Assembly (NCBI RefSeq): GCF_002042965.1
Contig: NZ_MZNT01000002.1
Span: 310,001 to 374,000 of the forward strand
From: Paenibacillus sp. 32352
GTDB lineage: Bacteria > Bacillota > Bacilli > Paenibacillales > NBRC-103111
Reading direction: 5' to 3'
DNA length: 64,000 nt
Program-made: the position numbers and the translations under genes
Shown: one piece after another, positions 8,783 to 17,815 of the stretch
Layout: the number at the start of each line of letters is the position of its first letter
Numbering within the stretch: position 1 is the first letter of the stretch
The notes under the pieces: model-generated
Seen by the model: the letters and a program-made list of their open reading frames with translations, nothing else
Database searches by the model: none
What the model was told of the DNA's origin: nothing

Positions 8783-10155
8783 GGATGGTGTCCGAATTGA
8801 GAAAAATAATCGCTTTAGTATTATGTTTTTTTCTTTTATCTTTCACCGTACTTCCATTTGCTTCAGCTATCGCTCAAGAGGCAGTCAAATCGGTAGAAGA
8901 CTTCAAGGATTTGAAGACTCTCCCTCAAGAAACGAAAGCTAAATTCGATGAACTGATTCGTGGTGGCGTGTTTAGCGGCGTCTCGGAAGATACATTCGGT
9001 TTGGACTCCAAGATGGATCGAGCGCAATTTGCAAAAGTGGCTTCTATTATTTTTTCGTTGACAACGAATAAAGCGCTTACAAATCCTTCCTTTACCGACT
9101 TGGGCACCGATCATTGGTCCTTCACGTATGTAGAAGCGTTGAAAAAGGCGGGGCTTACGAATGGTTATGATTCGGAGGGCAAAACGTATAATCCATCTGG
9201 AGAAGTATCCCGCCAAGAGCTGGCTGCATTTCTTATCCGCGGTCTTGGCTTGGAAGAGCTTGCTCAAAAAGCAGCGCCAGTGTCGGACAGCACCGTGGAC
9301 GATTGGGCTAAGGGTTATGTAACGCTTGCTCTGGAAAAGAATATTATGGCGAAGATGGACAACGGCACATTTGGAGGCAAGACGCCGGCCACACGTAAAA
9401 TGCTGGTCCTTGCAAGCTATGAGGCAACAAAAATATTGGCCGGTCCGACCCCTTCACCGTTTCCATCACCAACACCACTGCCATCGCCTGCGCCGAATAA
9501 AGAGGATTCCGGCAAAGCCTCTGCAAAAGGAAAAAGAGTTCTTATGACTAGCGATGTGAACACGGGTAATCCCGATTTTCGCAAGGACGATAATATGGTT
9601 GTAAACCGTCTGCAATCTCTTGGATTCGAAGTGACTCGTTTGGCCAGTACAAAAATTACTGCGGAAGCATTTGAAGGCTATGATCTCGCCTATATCGGCT
9701 GGTCGACGAATCCCAAATATGTAAAGAAGAAATTGAAATCGCTTCCTATTCCAATTATTTACAGCCATTCCCGAACCATGGGAGATGCCGATTTATCTTC
9801 CGTCTCAGAAAACGCGAACGCCGAGAAGCAAACGGAGATTTCGATTGTGAAGCCGGACCATCCGCTGGCGGCTGGACTTACCGGAGATGTGCAGATTCAC
9901 TATGAGCCTTTTAGACTTACCTACGGGGTTCCGAGCAAGGATGCGATTGTAGTCGCGACTGTGAAAGGCGAACCCAACAAAGCAACCATCTTTGCCTATG
10001 AGAAGGGCTCCAAAAATATTCTAGGGGAAACAGTACCGGCACGCTCTGCGTTTTTCTTTACCAACTTAGGTACACAAATGAAGGAAAATGCTACCGATGA
10101 GTTTTGGAAGCTATTTGATGCGGAAGTGCTTTGGGCTATTCAAACCCCGGAATAA
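8779..10155 (+). CDS. SLH-domain surface protein with C-terminal ThuA-like domain (1)
   Basis: A secreted wall-anchored protein of 458 residues from the ATG at 8779; other possible starts are GTG 8740 and TTG 8797. A signal peptide ends near the ASA/IAQ region. Three SLH-type repeats follow: one with FGLDSKMDRAQFAKVA, one with DHWSFTYVEALKKAGLTNGY and VSRQELAAFLIRGLGL, and one with VDDWAKGYVTLALEKNIM. After a Pro/Ser linker the ThuA-like domain seen in the lipoproteins runs to the end, with HPLAAGL, FAYEKGSK and a FWKLFDAEVLWA finish. SLH repeats bind pyruvylated secondary wall polymer, so the domain is displayed outside the wall rather than at the membrane. Function of the domain unknown. 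Confidence 0.85.
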   Translation: MRMVSELRKIIALVLCFFLLSFTVLPFASAIAQEAVKSVEDFKDLKTLPQETKAKFDELIRGGVFSGVSEDTFGLDSKMDRAQFAKVASIIFSLTTNKALTNPSFTDLGTDHWSFTYVEALKKAGLTNGYDSEGKTYNPSGEVSRQELAAFLIRGLGLEELAQKAAPVSDSTVDDWAKGYVTLALEKNIMAKMDNGTFGGKTPATRKMLVLASYEATKILAGPTPSPFPSPTPLPSPAPNKEDSGKASAKGKRVLMTSDVNTGNPDFRKDDNMVVNRLQSLGFEVTRLASTKITAEAFEGYDLAYIGWSTNPKYVKKKLKSLPIPIIYSHSRTMGDADLSSVSENANAEKQTEISIVKPDHPLAAGLTGDVQIHYEPFRLTYGVPSKDAIVVATVKGEPNKATIFAYEKGSKNILGETVPARSAFFFTNLGTQMKENATDEFWKLFDAEVLWAIQTPE

Positions 10156-10167
10156 TAAGTTCACTGA

Positions 10168-10196
10168 AACTCCAGCTTCGGGCTGGGGTTTTTATT
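10168..10196 (+). terminator. Rho-independent terminator
   Basis: AACTCCAGC, TTCG tetraloop, GGCTGGGGTT and a T-run, directly after the first SLH gene. Confidence 0.85.
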
Positions 10197-10226
10197 TTGC
10201 TAACTTCATCATTTAGGAACAATAAA

Positions 10227-10277
10227 CCTATAAGGATGCGATTATGTCCCTATAAATGATTTCTCATTTCGTATTAT
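10227..10277 (+). promoter_or_regulatory. Activator-type promoter: CCTATAA direct repeat plus -10 (copy 2)
   Basis: Perfect CCTATAA at 10227-10233 and again at 10249-10255 (22-base period), then TATTAT at 10272-10277 as the -10, 16 bases after the second repeat. It drives the second SLH gene, whose start is 131 bases further on. Same architecture as the sites at 3168, 11881 and 17816. Confidence 0.75.
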
Positions 10278-10407
10278 TTTAAAAGTGTAGGAGTAATACC
10301 CAATTGCTGCCGTGGAGGTGTTCGGCCTAATCTAAAAATCGGTTCGTTATCAAAGCTCTGCTTGATTTAGTGTGTAATTAACTAAAAGTCAGGAAGGTGC
10401 GTCAAAA

Positions 10408-11805
10408 ATGAAGAAAATTGTCACATCGCTTTTATGTTGTTTCCTGTTAGTGCTCATGGTGCTTCCTTTTGCTTCCGCTGCAGACACTCCGGCAACTAAG
10501 AGCGTGGAAGATTTCAAGGACTTGAAGAATCTTCCACAAGATCAGAAGAGCAAGTTTGATGAGCTGATCCGTGCTGGGGTGTTCAGCGGATTGACGGACG
10601 ATACATTCGGCCTTGATTCCAAGATGGATCGTGCACAGTTCGCCAAGGTAGCTGCCATTATTTTTTCACTGCCAATGGATAAAACGCTTACAACACCATC
10701 CTTCACTGATGTAGGAACAGATCATTGGGCCTTCACTTATGTGGAAGCACTGAAAAAAGCCGGCCTTACTAATGGCTATGATTCGACCGGCACCACCTAT
10801 AATCCGTCCGGTGAAGTATCCCGTCAGGAGCTTGCAACGTTCCTTATTCGCGGTCTCGGTTTAGATGACGCTGCGAAGAAAGCGACTCCTGTATCGGATA
10901 ACACGGTAGACGATTGGGCAAAAGGCTATGTTGCCCTTGCGCTTGAAAAGAATCTTATGACGAAGCAGGACGACGGCACCTTTGGAGGAAAAGCATCCGC
11001 TACGCGTAAGATGCTTGTGCTTGCAAGCTATGAGTCCAAGAAGCTGTTTGAAGGAAAAGGCAGCACCACAACAACGCCAGCTCCAACACCAACACCAGCT
11101 CCTACGGCCACACCTGATCCGAAGAAAGAAACTCCGGCTACACCGCCGGCAACGAACACGGACACTCCGAAGGTTTCCGCTAAAGGAAAGAAAGCGATCG
11201 TTACAAGTGATATTCGGGCAGGGCAAACCGAGATGGCTCCTGATGAGAAGCCTCTTGTCAGCCGTTTGCAATCTTTAGGCTTCGAGGTTACCCGTCTGCC
11301 AAGCGCCAAAATCGCACCGGAAGCATTTGAAGGCTATGATCTGGTAGTTATCGGTTCGTCGACGAACTCCAAATATGTCAAGAAAAAGCTAAAGGATCTG
11401 CCTATTCCTATTATTTATAACAAGCTTATTTCGTTCGGGGACGCGGATTTCTCCTCCGTTTCTGAAAAAACGAATATCGAAAAACAATCGAAAATTACGA
11501 TTACGAATTCCGATCATCCTTTGGCAGCAGGGTTAAAGGGAGATGTACAAATTTACTATGAACCGGATAGCATCGGTTATTCCAAGCCAAGCGCTGATGC
11601 TATCGTTATTGCAACGGCTGCGGGTGATCCTTCCAAGCCTGTTATTGCCGCATACGAAAAAGGTTCGAAAAATATTCTGGGCGAGCCTGTAGCTGCACGT
11701 ACCGTATCCTTCGGCTCCAATTCTTCCTCGATGAAGGAAAACGCTACTAATGAATTGTGGAAGCTGTTCGATGCTCAAGTGCTCTGGGCCATTCAAACTC
11801 CATAA
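10408..11805 (+). CDS. SLH-domain surface protein with C-terminal ThuA-like domain (2)
   Basis: A 465-residue paralogue of the protein at 8779 with the same order: signal peptide (MKKIVTS start, cleavage near ASAAD), three SLH-type repeats up to about residue 215, a Thr/Pro linker of about 35 residues, then the ThuA-like domain ending in LWKLFDAQVLWA. The SLH repeats and the domain are close to those of the neighbour, while the linker differs in length and composition, so the pair arose by duplication. It has its own activator-type promoter and terminator, so it can be expressed separately from the neighbour. Role unknown; presumably wall-surface binding linked to the adjacent sugar importer. 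Confidence 0.88.
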   Translation: MKKIVTSLLCCFLLVLMVLPFASAADTPATKSVEDFKDLKNLPQDQKSKFDELIRAGVFSGLTDDTFGLDSKMDRAQFAKVAAIIFSLPMDKTLTTPSFTDVGTDHWAFTYVEALKKAGLTNGYDSTGTTYNPSGEVSRQELATFLIRGLGLDDAAKKATPVSDNTVDDWAKGYVALALEKNLMTKQDDGTFGGKASATRKMLVLASYESKKLFEGKGSTTTTPAPTPTPAPTATPDPKKETPATPPATNTDTPKVSAKGKKAIVTSDIRAGQTEMAPDEKPLVSRLQSLGFEVTRLPSAKIAPEAFEGYDLVVIGSSTNSKYVKKKLKDLPIPIIYNKLISFGDADFSSVSEKTNIEKQSKITITNSDHPLAAGLKGDVQIYYEPDSIGYSKPSADAIVIATAAGDPSKPVIAAYEKGSKNILGEPVAARTVSFGSNSSSMKENATNELWKLFDAQVLWAIQTP

Positions 11806-11823
11806 GATAGGACTGTAAAGGAC

Positions 11824-11853
11824 GAAACTCCAGCTTGCGGGCTGGAGTTTTTG
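11824..11853 (+). terminator. Rho-independent terminator
   Basis: AAACTCCAGC pairs with GCTGGAGTTT, T-run follows. Nearly the same hairpin as the one after the first SLH gene, consistent with duplication of the whole unit. Confidence 0.85.
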
Positions 11854-11880
11854 GCGTCGACCGGCGGATGGAGCAAATAA

Positions 11881-11931
11881 CCTATAAAAATGAAATGAAT
11901 CCCCTAAAATGAGACAACGTTTTCATAGTAA
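11881..11931 (+). promoter_or_regulatory. Activator-type promoter: CCTATAA direct repeat plus -10 (copy 3), with cre-like overlap
   Basis: CCTATAA at 11881-11887 and CCTAAAA at 11903-11909 (22-base period), then TAGTAA at 11926-11931 as the -10. The stretch 11912-11925, read on the other strand as TGAAAACGTTGTCT, is one mismatch from a cre site and abuts the -10, so CcpA could repress while a YesN-like factor activates. It drives the membrane-fusion/FtsX pair. Confidence 0.7.
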
Positions 11932-12002
11932 GGTGGTGATAACAAAATTTCTAACGATTCCGTGTCAGCTGGAACCACACGTGTCACTGGGGGATGGTCA
12001 AG

Positions 12003-13040
12003 ATGTCAAAGCGGATTGCTGATAAAATCATCATTGCGGTAAGTATTTCGGGTATGCTGCTGGCCCTTTCCGGATGCTCGCTGCTGCCTGTTGAGGAGGA
12101 AGAGCTTGCTCCACCGCTTGTCGAGCCTGTCAAAGAAACGTTAAGCCTCTTCGAGGCCAAACGCGCTGACATAGTAAAGCAAATCACCGGAGTAGCCACC
12201 TTTGCCTCGGATAAAACGGATTACCTGTATTACAAAACGTCCGCAGGGAAGCTGATCTCGATTAATGTCAAGCTGGGAGACCGGGTGAAGGCAGGGGATC
12301 TTATCGCATCCACGGAAACCGGAGAGCTGGAAACGAAGATACGAGTGCAGGAAATTGCGATTGAAAAGGCCAAGATAGCCCTCGTTCAGGAGGTAGCCGA
12401 CAAAGGCTCGGATAATCCATCAGTACAATTGAAAATGCTGGATATGGAGAGTGCCCAGATCCAGTTGAGGTCGCTGCAAACCCAGCTGGAAAATTCCAAG
12501 CTGATAGCCAAAGCCGATGGCATCGTCACCTTCATCGATACCATTAAACCGGGCGAGGAGGTAGCCGCTTACAAGCAAATGGTTACGCTTTCGGACCCTA
12601 CGCAGATGAAGCTGATTTATACGGCTGCGAGCCAGAACGATTTGGCTGGAGTGGAAATTAATATGGATGTCACGGTAAAGATTAAAGACAAGATTTACTC
12701 GGGAAAAGTCGTCCAGACACCGTTAACCGCAACGCCAAGCGATAACAAAACGGTTCAGGAAAAAAACAATAAATCACTGGTTATTGATGTGAAAGGAGAC
12801 TTGCCTGAAGAGGTTACGATAGGCTCCCAAGCTGATATCACCATCGTAACGGAGAAAAGGGAGCAGGTCATAGTGATTCCGAGAGCAGGGCTGCGCAGCT
12901 ATATGGGACGTGACTATGTTCAGGTGCTGGAGGGAGAAAGCCGCAAAGAAGTCGATGTGGAGAAAGGTATCGTGGCTGCTACGGAAGTCGAAATACGCAA
13001 AGGCATCACGGAGGGACAGAAAATTATTTTAGCCAACTAG
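12003..13040 (+). CDS. HlyD-type membrane-fusion lipoprotein
   Basis: A 345-residue periplasmic-adaptor-like protein of a Gram-positive bacterium, with lipobox LALSGC at about residue 25. ATG 12003 is preferred over ATG 11994 because GGGGG at 11989-11993 is nine bases ahead of it. After the linker comes a split lipoyl/barrel-sandwich domain (a strand ending in KLGDRVKAGDLI, closing at IKPGEEVAAYKQMVTLSD), separated by a helical hairpin rich in Glu, Lys and Gln, then a beta-barrel domain. Such proteins work with MacB/FtsX-type permeases; the large permease at 13053 follows after 12 bases. Cargo unknown. Confidence 0.88.
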   Translation: MSKRIADKIIIAVSISGMLLALSGCSLLPVEEEELAPPLVEPVKETLSLFEAKRADIVKQITGVATFASDKTDYLYYKTSAGKLISINVKLGDRVKAGDLIASTETGELETKIRVQEIAIEKAKIALVQEVADKGSDNPSVQLKMLDMESAQIQLRSLQTQLENSKLIAKADGIVTFIDTIKPGEEVAAYKQMVTLSDPTQMKLIYTAASQNDLAGVEINMDVTVKIKDKIYSGKVVQTPLTATPSDNKTVQEKNNKSLVIDVKGDLPEEVTIGSQADITIVTEKREQVIVIPRAGLRSYMGRDYVQVLEGESRKEVDVEKGIVAATEVEIRKGITEGQKIILAN

Positions 13041-13052
13041 GAGGCTAAGAGC

Positions 13053-15953
13053 GTGTCAATAGTTATCATGATCCTGCGCAAGATGGTCAATAACAAATGG
13101 CTCGAGCTGAGCCTGCTGTTCGGCCTAATATTGTCCGTCGCGCTGGCAAGCAGCATGCCGATCTATACGAATGCGATACTACAAAGATTGCTGCTTCAAG
13201 AGCTGCAGCAGATGCAGATGACCAGCAGCCAGTATCCGGGGATATATTGGCTGTCAGTCAATTTGCCTAGCGGTCAGGATAAAGAAAAGAATGGACATCT
13301 TGCGGAAACCGATGACTTTTTGAGAAAAATAGGTTCCCGGTTTGGCATACCGGAGCAATACTTTGTCCGAGAAAGATCCACACAAAGATACAAAGTGCTT
13401 CCCGCTGAGCCCGATAAAGTGGATACAAGCAGGCAGCGATCGGCCGATATTACGGCCATTGATGGAATGGAAGGGCATATGAGGCTTGTGGATGGACGTA
13501 TGCCTGCCCAAGCTCCGGTAGACGGGATTTATGAAGCTCTTGTGGTGGAGGAAGCCTTAACGGAATTAGGAATGGTCCTGAACACAGTCTTTGTCATCCA
13601 GGACGAAGCAACGAAGGAAACCATCCGCATCAAGCCGGTAGGCGTATGGGACCGGAGCGATTATATGGACGTGTTCTGGTATAACATCCCGAGCAGCTAC
13701 AAGAACAGCTTTTTGATTGACTATGCATTGTTTGAAAATGACTTTACCCAAGGCGGCAAGCTGCATGTCCAATCGGGCTATTGGTACTGGGCGCTGGATT
13801 ATAAGGAAATGACGCTTCATACCGTCGATACGTTCATAGCCACTCATCTTTCCATTGACAAGCATATGGATGAGCGTTACGAAGCGCATAATTACAACGC
13901 ACCGGCATTGAAAACGCTAGGTACCTATTACGTGAAAGAAGCCAATCTGAAAACGATGCTTTGGTCGCTCAATGTACCTGTCGTTCTTATGCTTGGATTT
14001 TATTTATACATGGTGGCCAATTTAATTACGGACCGGCAGAAAACGGAAATTGCCGTATTAAGAAGTCGTGGCGCCAGCAGGCTGCAAATTATAGCGAGCT
14101 ATATTTTGGAGAGCTTGATATTAGGCATGATAGCCTTCTTTATCGGACCTTATGTGGGGATGTACCTGACTAAGGTATTGGGTGCTTCCAGCGGATTTTT
14201 GGAGTTTGTCCAACGGGCCAAGCTGGATGTATCGCTGAGTCAGGATGCCTTCTTGTACGCTCTGGTTGCAGTCGGAAGCTCATTAGTGATGACGCTGATT
14301 CCTGTTTTTTTGGCTACGAAGGCTACCATTGTCGGGCATAAGCAGCAGTCTGCACGTCAGGAGAAAAGCTCCTTCTGGCATACTTATTTCATAGATGTGA
14401 TCTTAATCGGAATCTCCCTGTATGGGCTGTATACGTACAAAACGCGAATTAAGGACTTGCTGTCGCTCGGTTTAAAATCGGGGGATTTAAGGGTAGATCC
14501 GCTGCTGTTCTTTATTCCGGCCATTTTTATATTGGGAATGGGACTCCTGGTGCTGCGTTTGTACCCTTGGTTCATGAAGCTGATTTACCGGATAGGCAGA
14601 CGCTGGTGGCCGCCGTCCTTATACTTCACGCTGATTCAGGTCAGCAGGTCAACGCTGCAATATCAATTTATTATGGTATTTCTGATTATAACGATCGCCA
14701 CAGGATTGTTTAGCGCCAGTGCTACAAGAACTATCAACAAAAACACTACCGATAAAATCCGGTATTCGGCCGGTGCCGATATAACAATGCAAATTCGATG
14801 GGAAAATGATGCCCCTCCAGCGATCCTGGTCGGATTGCAGGAGGATGAGGGGGGTGAGACCGAAGAAGCAGCGACCGAACCTTCGGCTCCGCACAGAACG
14901 CAGTATACGGAGCCTTCCTTTCTTCCATTTACGCAGCTTCCGGGTGTTGAGCATGCAGCCAAGGTCTTCAGAAAGAAGGATGCCACGTTCACACGAGGCA
15001 AGTCTCAGGATACGGTGCAGCTGATGGGGATCGAAACGAAGGAATTCGGTCAAACCGGCTGGATGCGCCCGGGGCTGCTCGACCATCACATCAATAGCTA
15101 CTTAAATCTGATTGCTGCCAAGCCGTCGGCCGTCCTCATATCGAGATCGTTGGCGGAGGAATATGGACTGAAATCAGGGGACACGATAACCGTCGGCTGG
15201 TCGGGGATTGAGGGAGTCCAATTCACGGTATACGGGATCGTAGATTATTGGCCGTCGTGGAATCCGAATCCAGGTACGAATGAAACGATAACCGTTTCCA
15301 GCAAAACAGGAGCGACGAAGGTTAAAAGACCTATGCTCGTCATCGGGCATTTGTCCTATATTCAGAATAATCTTGCTTTGGAGCCCTATGAGGTGTGGCT
15401 GAAGCTGAAGCCGGATGCAAGCAGCCAGGCGGTCTATAAAGCGGTGACGGACCATGGCTATCAGATCGAAGCGCTTAGGGATGCGAAGCAGGAGCAAATT
15501 AAGGCGATCAAGGATCCGTTCCAGATGGCTATTAATGGGGTCATGACATTGGGCTTTTTAATTTCCATTGTCATATGCTTTTTCGGCTTCCTGCTGTACT
15601 GGGTATTATCGCTCCACGCCAGAACGCTTCAATTCGGAATCTTACGGGCTATGGGAATCTCCTTTTTTCAGCTGCTTGTCATCCTTATCGGTGAGCAGGT
15701 ATTGATATCAGGAGCAGCTATTGTGATCGGAGTGACGACCGGCGGGATTACAAGCCAGCTGTTTGTACCGTTGTTCGAAATGTCCTTCGATCCGAAAACA
15801 CAAGTACCGCCTTTCAAAGTGACATTTGATCCCAAGGATCAGGTTCGGCTTTATTGGGTTGTCACCGTGATGATTACAACGGGCTTGGCGATCCTGGCCC
15901 ATATTGTCTCCCGAATCCGTATTCATCAAGCCGTCAAATTGGGTGAGGATTAG
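13053..15953 (+). CDS. Large FtsX/MacB-type ABC permease without adjacent ATPase
   Basis: A 966-residue membrane protein with GTG start and AGGAGG at 13039-13044. One membrane segment lies near residues 15-35, followed by an extracellular domain to about 310. Then comes a set of membrane segments (310-430) carrying the FtsX hallmark DRQKTEIAVLRSRGAS. More segments lie at about 450-560, a second extracellular domain spans about 570-820, and a final set of three includes QFGILRAMGIS. Two FtsX modules in one chain are typical of single-subunit permeases of the MacB/LolC superfamily that export lipoproteins or peptides or work as mechanotransmitters. The required ATPase is not encoded beside it; the nearest ATPase in the window is at 42567 and looks PhnC-like. 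The operon mate is the fusion lipoprotein. Confidence 0.88.
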   Translation: MSIVIMILRKMVNNKWLELSLLFGLILSVALASSMPIYTNAILQRLLLQELQQMQMTSSQYPGIYWLSVNLPSGQDKEKNGHLAETDDFLRKIGSRFGIPEQYFVRERSTQRYKVLPAEPDKVDTSRQRSADITAIDGMEGHMRLVDGRMPAQAPVDGIYEALVVEEALTELGMVLNTVFVIQDEATKETIRIKPVGVWDRSDYMDVFWYNIPSSYKNSFLIDYALFENDFTQGGKLHVQSGYWYWALDYKEMTLHTVDTFIATHLSIDKHMDERYEAHNYNAPALKTLGTYYVKEANLKTMLWSLNVPVVLMLGFYLYMVANLITDRQKTEIAVLRSRGASRLQIIASYILESLILGMIAFFIGPYVGMYLTKVLGASSGFLEFVQRAKLDVSLSQDAFLYALVAVGSSLVMTLIPVFLATKATIVGHKQQSARQEKSSFWHTYFIDVILIGISLYGLYTYKTRIKDLLSLGLKSGDLRVDPLLFFIPAIFILGMGLLVLRLYPWFMKLIYRIGRRWWPPSLYFTLIQVSRSTLQYQFIMVFLIITIATGLFSASATRTINKNTTDKIRYSAGADITMQIRWENDAPPAILVGLQEDEGGETEEAATEPSAPHRTQYTEPSFLPFTQLPGVEHAAKVFRKKDATFTRGKSQDTVQLMGIETKEFGQTGWMRPGLLDHHINSYLNLIAAKPSAVLISRSLAEEYGLKSGDTITVGWSGIEGVQFTVYGIVDYWPSWNPNPGTNETITVSSKTGATKVKRPMLVIGHLSYIQNNLALEPYEVWLKLKPDASSQAVYKAVTDHGYQIEALRDAKQEQIKAIKDPFQMAINGVMTLGFLISIVICFFGFLLYWVLSLHARTLQFGILRAMGISFFQLLVILIGEQVLISGAAIVIGVTTGGITSQLFVPLFEMSFDPKTQVPPFKVTFDPKDQVRLYWVVTVMITTGLAILAHIVSRIRIHQAVKLGED

Positions 15954-15989
15954 CACAAATATATTTACTAAGAAAAGGAGAATAGAAGA

Positions 15990-17723
15990 ATGAGCACAAG
16001 TGAAATAAAGCAAATTCCCGATACCCTTATGCTGGAGGAGAGGGCAGGGCATGTCCTCGGGGCTATTCTTGGGATGGCGGACGAGGATCATGGGTACATT
16101 CCGTTTTTTGCGGCAAATTTGATGGAGCAGCCGGCATTTTTGACCCATGGTGATTGGGATTACGGTTCGAGCCATGGACGGTTGATCGATGCGCTCATCT
16201 TGGCCAGGCACATGACAGGGGATGAAAGAGGAAAGGATATCGAAGCGAAATACCGGGAAAACTTCCTAAGCTTCTTTAAAGAGGACGGACTCAGCTATCG
16301 GCTGAAAAATCCGAAGGCGCCTTGGGAGCCCACAGCCAACCTGATTGATCAGCGTGCCGTCATTCTCGCATTGACTTCGTGGTACATGTCCACGGGAGAC
16401 AGCCAAATCAAGCAGGTCGCAGACAAGCATGTCGCCGCACTCAAAAGAATAGCCATCAAAGAAAGAGATGTGTGGTATTATCCAGCTTCGGAGTATACGG
16501 TTAACGGCTGGCCTTCCGCAAATGCGGTCCAATTAAGGCTTGCACCGGATCCTGCTGCATTCTGCGGACGATTGATCATGCCGCTATTGAAATATTACGA
16601 ATTGACAGGCAATAGCGATGCATTCGAGCTGTGCCAATACTTTGCGGCATTAATCATTCGTCGCAGCGGTGTGTTCAACCCGGACGGAAGCTTTAATGAT
16701 GCTCTAGCCTATCGCAGTGGACATTTCCATACCCGTATCGGCACGCTGGATGCATTGGCTCGCTATGCCTGGCATACCCGGGATGCCTCCATCACTCATT
16801 TTGTGAAGAAAAGCTACGATTGGGCTCTGACCTGGTGCACCGCTTTTGGATGGACGCCCGGTGATATCCACGATCAGGCTTTCGAACACGAAACCTGCTC
16901 GCTGGTCGATCTGATCTCGACGGGGATTATGCTGGCTCAAAGCGGCTATATCGAATACTGGGGAATCGTCGAGCGGTTCCTGCGCAATCACTTGACCGAA
17001 TCTCAGCTGCTGAACCTGGATTGGGTGGTAGACTCCGATCATAAAGAGAATGATGACGTAGGTATGAAGTCTTACTGCAACGTAGCTAAACGGGCAAAGG
17101 GAGCCTTCGCAGGCTACTCCGCACCGAATGATTTCTGCTGTGATGTCAGCGGGGGAAGAGGGCATACGAATGATTTGCAAACCTGCTGCATCGGTTCGGG
17201 CACAAGAGGACTGTTCATGGGCTGGAGTAATACCATTACAGAACGAAGTGGCACGGTAAGTGTGAACTTTCTGCTCAATCGCGGCTCCCGCTGGCTGGAT
17301 GTAAGCAGTCATCTTCCGCACGAGGGCAGATTGGATCTGGACATTCATCAGAATATACCGAGACTGTTAATCCGTATCCCGGACTGGGCAGGATATGCCA
17401 AAGTGCTGGTTCGGCGTGAGCAGGGAGAGAGGGTGCTGACACAGACCGGCAGCGATCCAAGCATTTGGGTCAATCAGCGTTTCCTTAATTTAGGGGAAGC
17501 GCATGAGGGAGAGAGGATTACAGTTACCTTCCCGGTAAGTCAACGACAAACGGTTGAAAAAGCGGTAGGTGAGGAGTTCATTACGCAATGGCGAGGAGAT
17601 GATGTGGTTCATCTAAGCCCGGAAGGCATTCATCATCCATTCTACAATCACCGTCAAATAGGGAGCCAGGCTCCTATGAGGGAAGGACAGTATCGCAGGC
17701 TGGAGAAGGAGTTTTACTGGTAA
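15990..17723 (+). CDS. GH127-like glycoside hydrolase (beta-L-arabinofuranosidase fold), cytoplasmic
   Basis: A 577-residue enzyme without signal peptide. The N-terminal two thirds have alpha/alpha-barrel character and the C-terminal third is beta-rich (VSVNFLLNRGSRWLDVSS, LLIRIPDWA). Glu301-Thr-Cys303 and Cys399-Cys400 match the zinc-binding and nucleophile set of GH127 beta-L-arabinofuranosidases (one Glu, three Cys; the first Cys of the CC pair is the nucleophile). I do not find an obvious counterpart of the GH127 acid/base Glu about 16 residues before Glu301, so it may be a related family or a different specificity. It would cut imported oligosaccharides. It lies 36 bases after the FtsX gene. 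Substrate is inferred. Confidence 0.72.
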   Translation: MSTSEIKQIPDTLMLEERAGHVLGAILGMADEDHGYIPFFAANLMEQPAFLTHGDWDYGSSHGRLIDALILARHMTGDERGKDIEAKYRENFLSFFKEDGLSYRLKNPKAPWEPTANLIDQRAVILALTSWYMSTGDSQIKQVADKHVAALKRIAIKERDVWYYPASEYTVNGWPSANAVQLRLAPDPAAFCGRLIMPLLKYYELTGNSDAFELCQYFAALIIRRSGVFNPDGSFNDALAYRSGHFHTRIGTLDALARYAWHTRDASITHFVKKSYDWALTWCTAFGWTPGDIHDQAFEHETCSLVDLISTGIMLAQSGYIEYWGIVERFLRNHLTESQLLNLDWVVDSDHKENDDVGMKSYCNVAKRAKGAFAGYSAPNDFCCDVSGGRGHTNDLQTCCIGSGTRGLFMGWSNTITERSGTVSVNFLLNRGSRWLDVSSHLPHEGRLDLDIHQNIPRLLIRIPDWAGYAKVLVRREQGERVLTQTGSDPSIWVNQRFLNLGEAHEGERITVTFPVSQRQTVEKAVGEEFITQWRGDDVVHLSPEGIHHPFYNHRQIGSQAPMREGQYRRLEKEFYW

Positions 17724-17737
17724 TAAGGCAGTACAGG

Positions 17738-17780
17738 AAGGGACAGCCGTTTCAGCTATCGAAGGGCGGCTGTCTCCCTT
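17738..17780 (+). terminator. Hairpin after the GH127-like gene (weak terminator)
   Basis: GACAGCCG pairs with CGGCTGTC, flanked by AGGG/CCCTT pairing. There is no long T-run, so termination may be partial. Confidence 0.45.
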
Positions 17781-17815
17781 CTAAGGAGCTATCGGTTTGG
17801 TCAAGAAAACATATG

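Noticed and set aside
11936..12022. 28-codon GTG-started frame in the leader of the fusion lipoprotein gene
   Set aside because: The possible ribosome-binding site touches the GTG with no spacer, and the frame merely overlaps the next gene.
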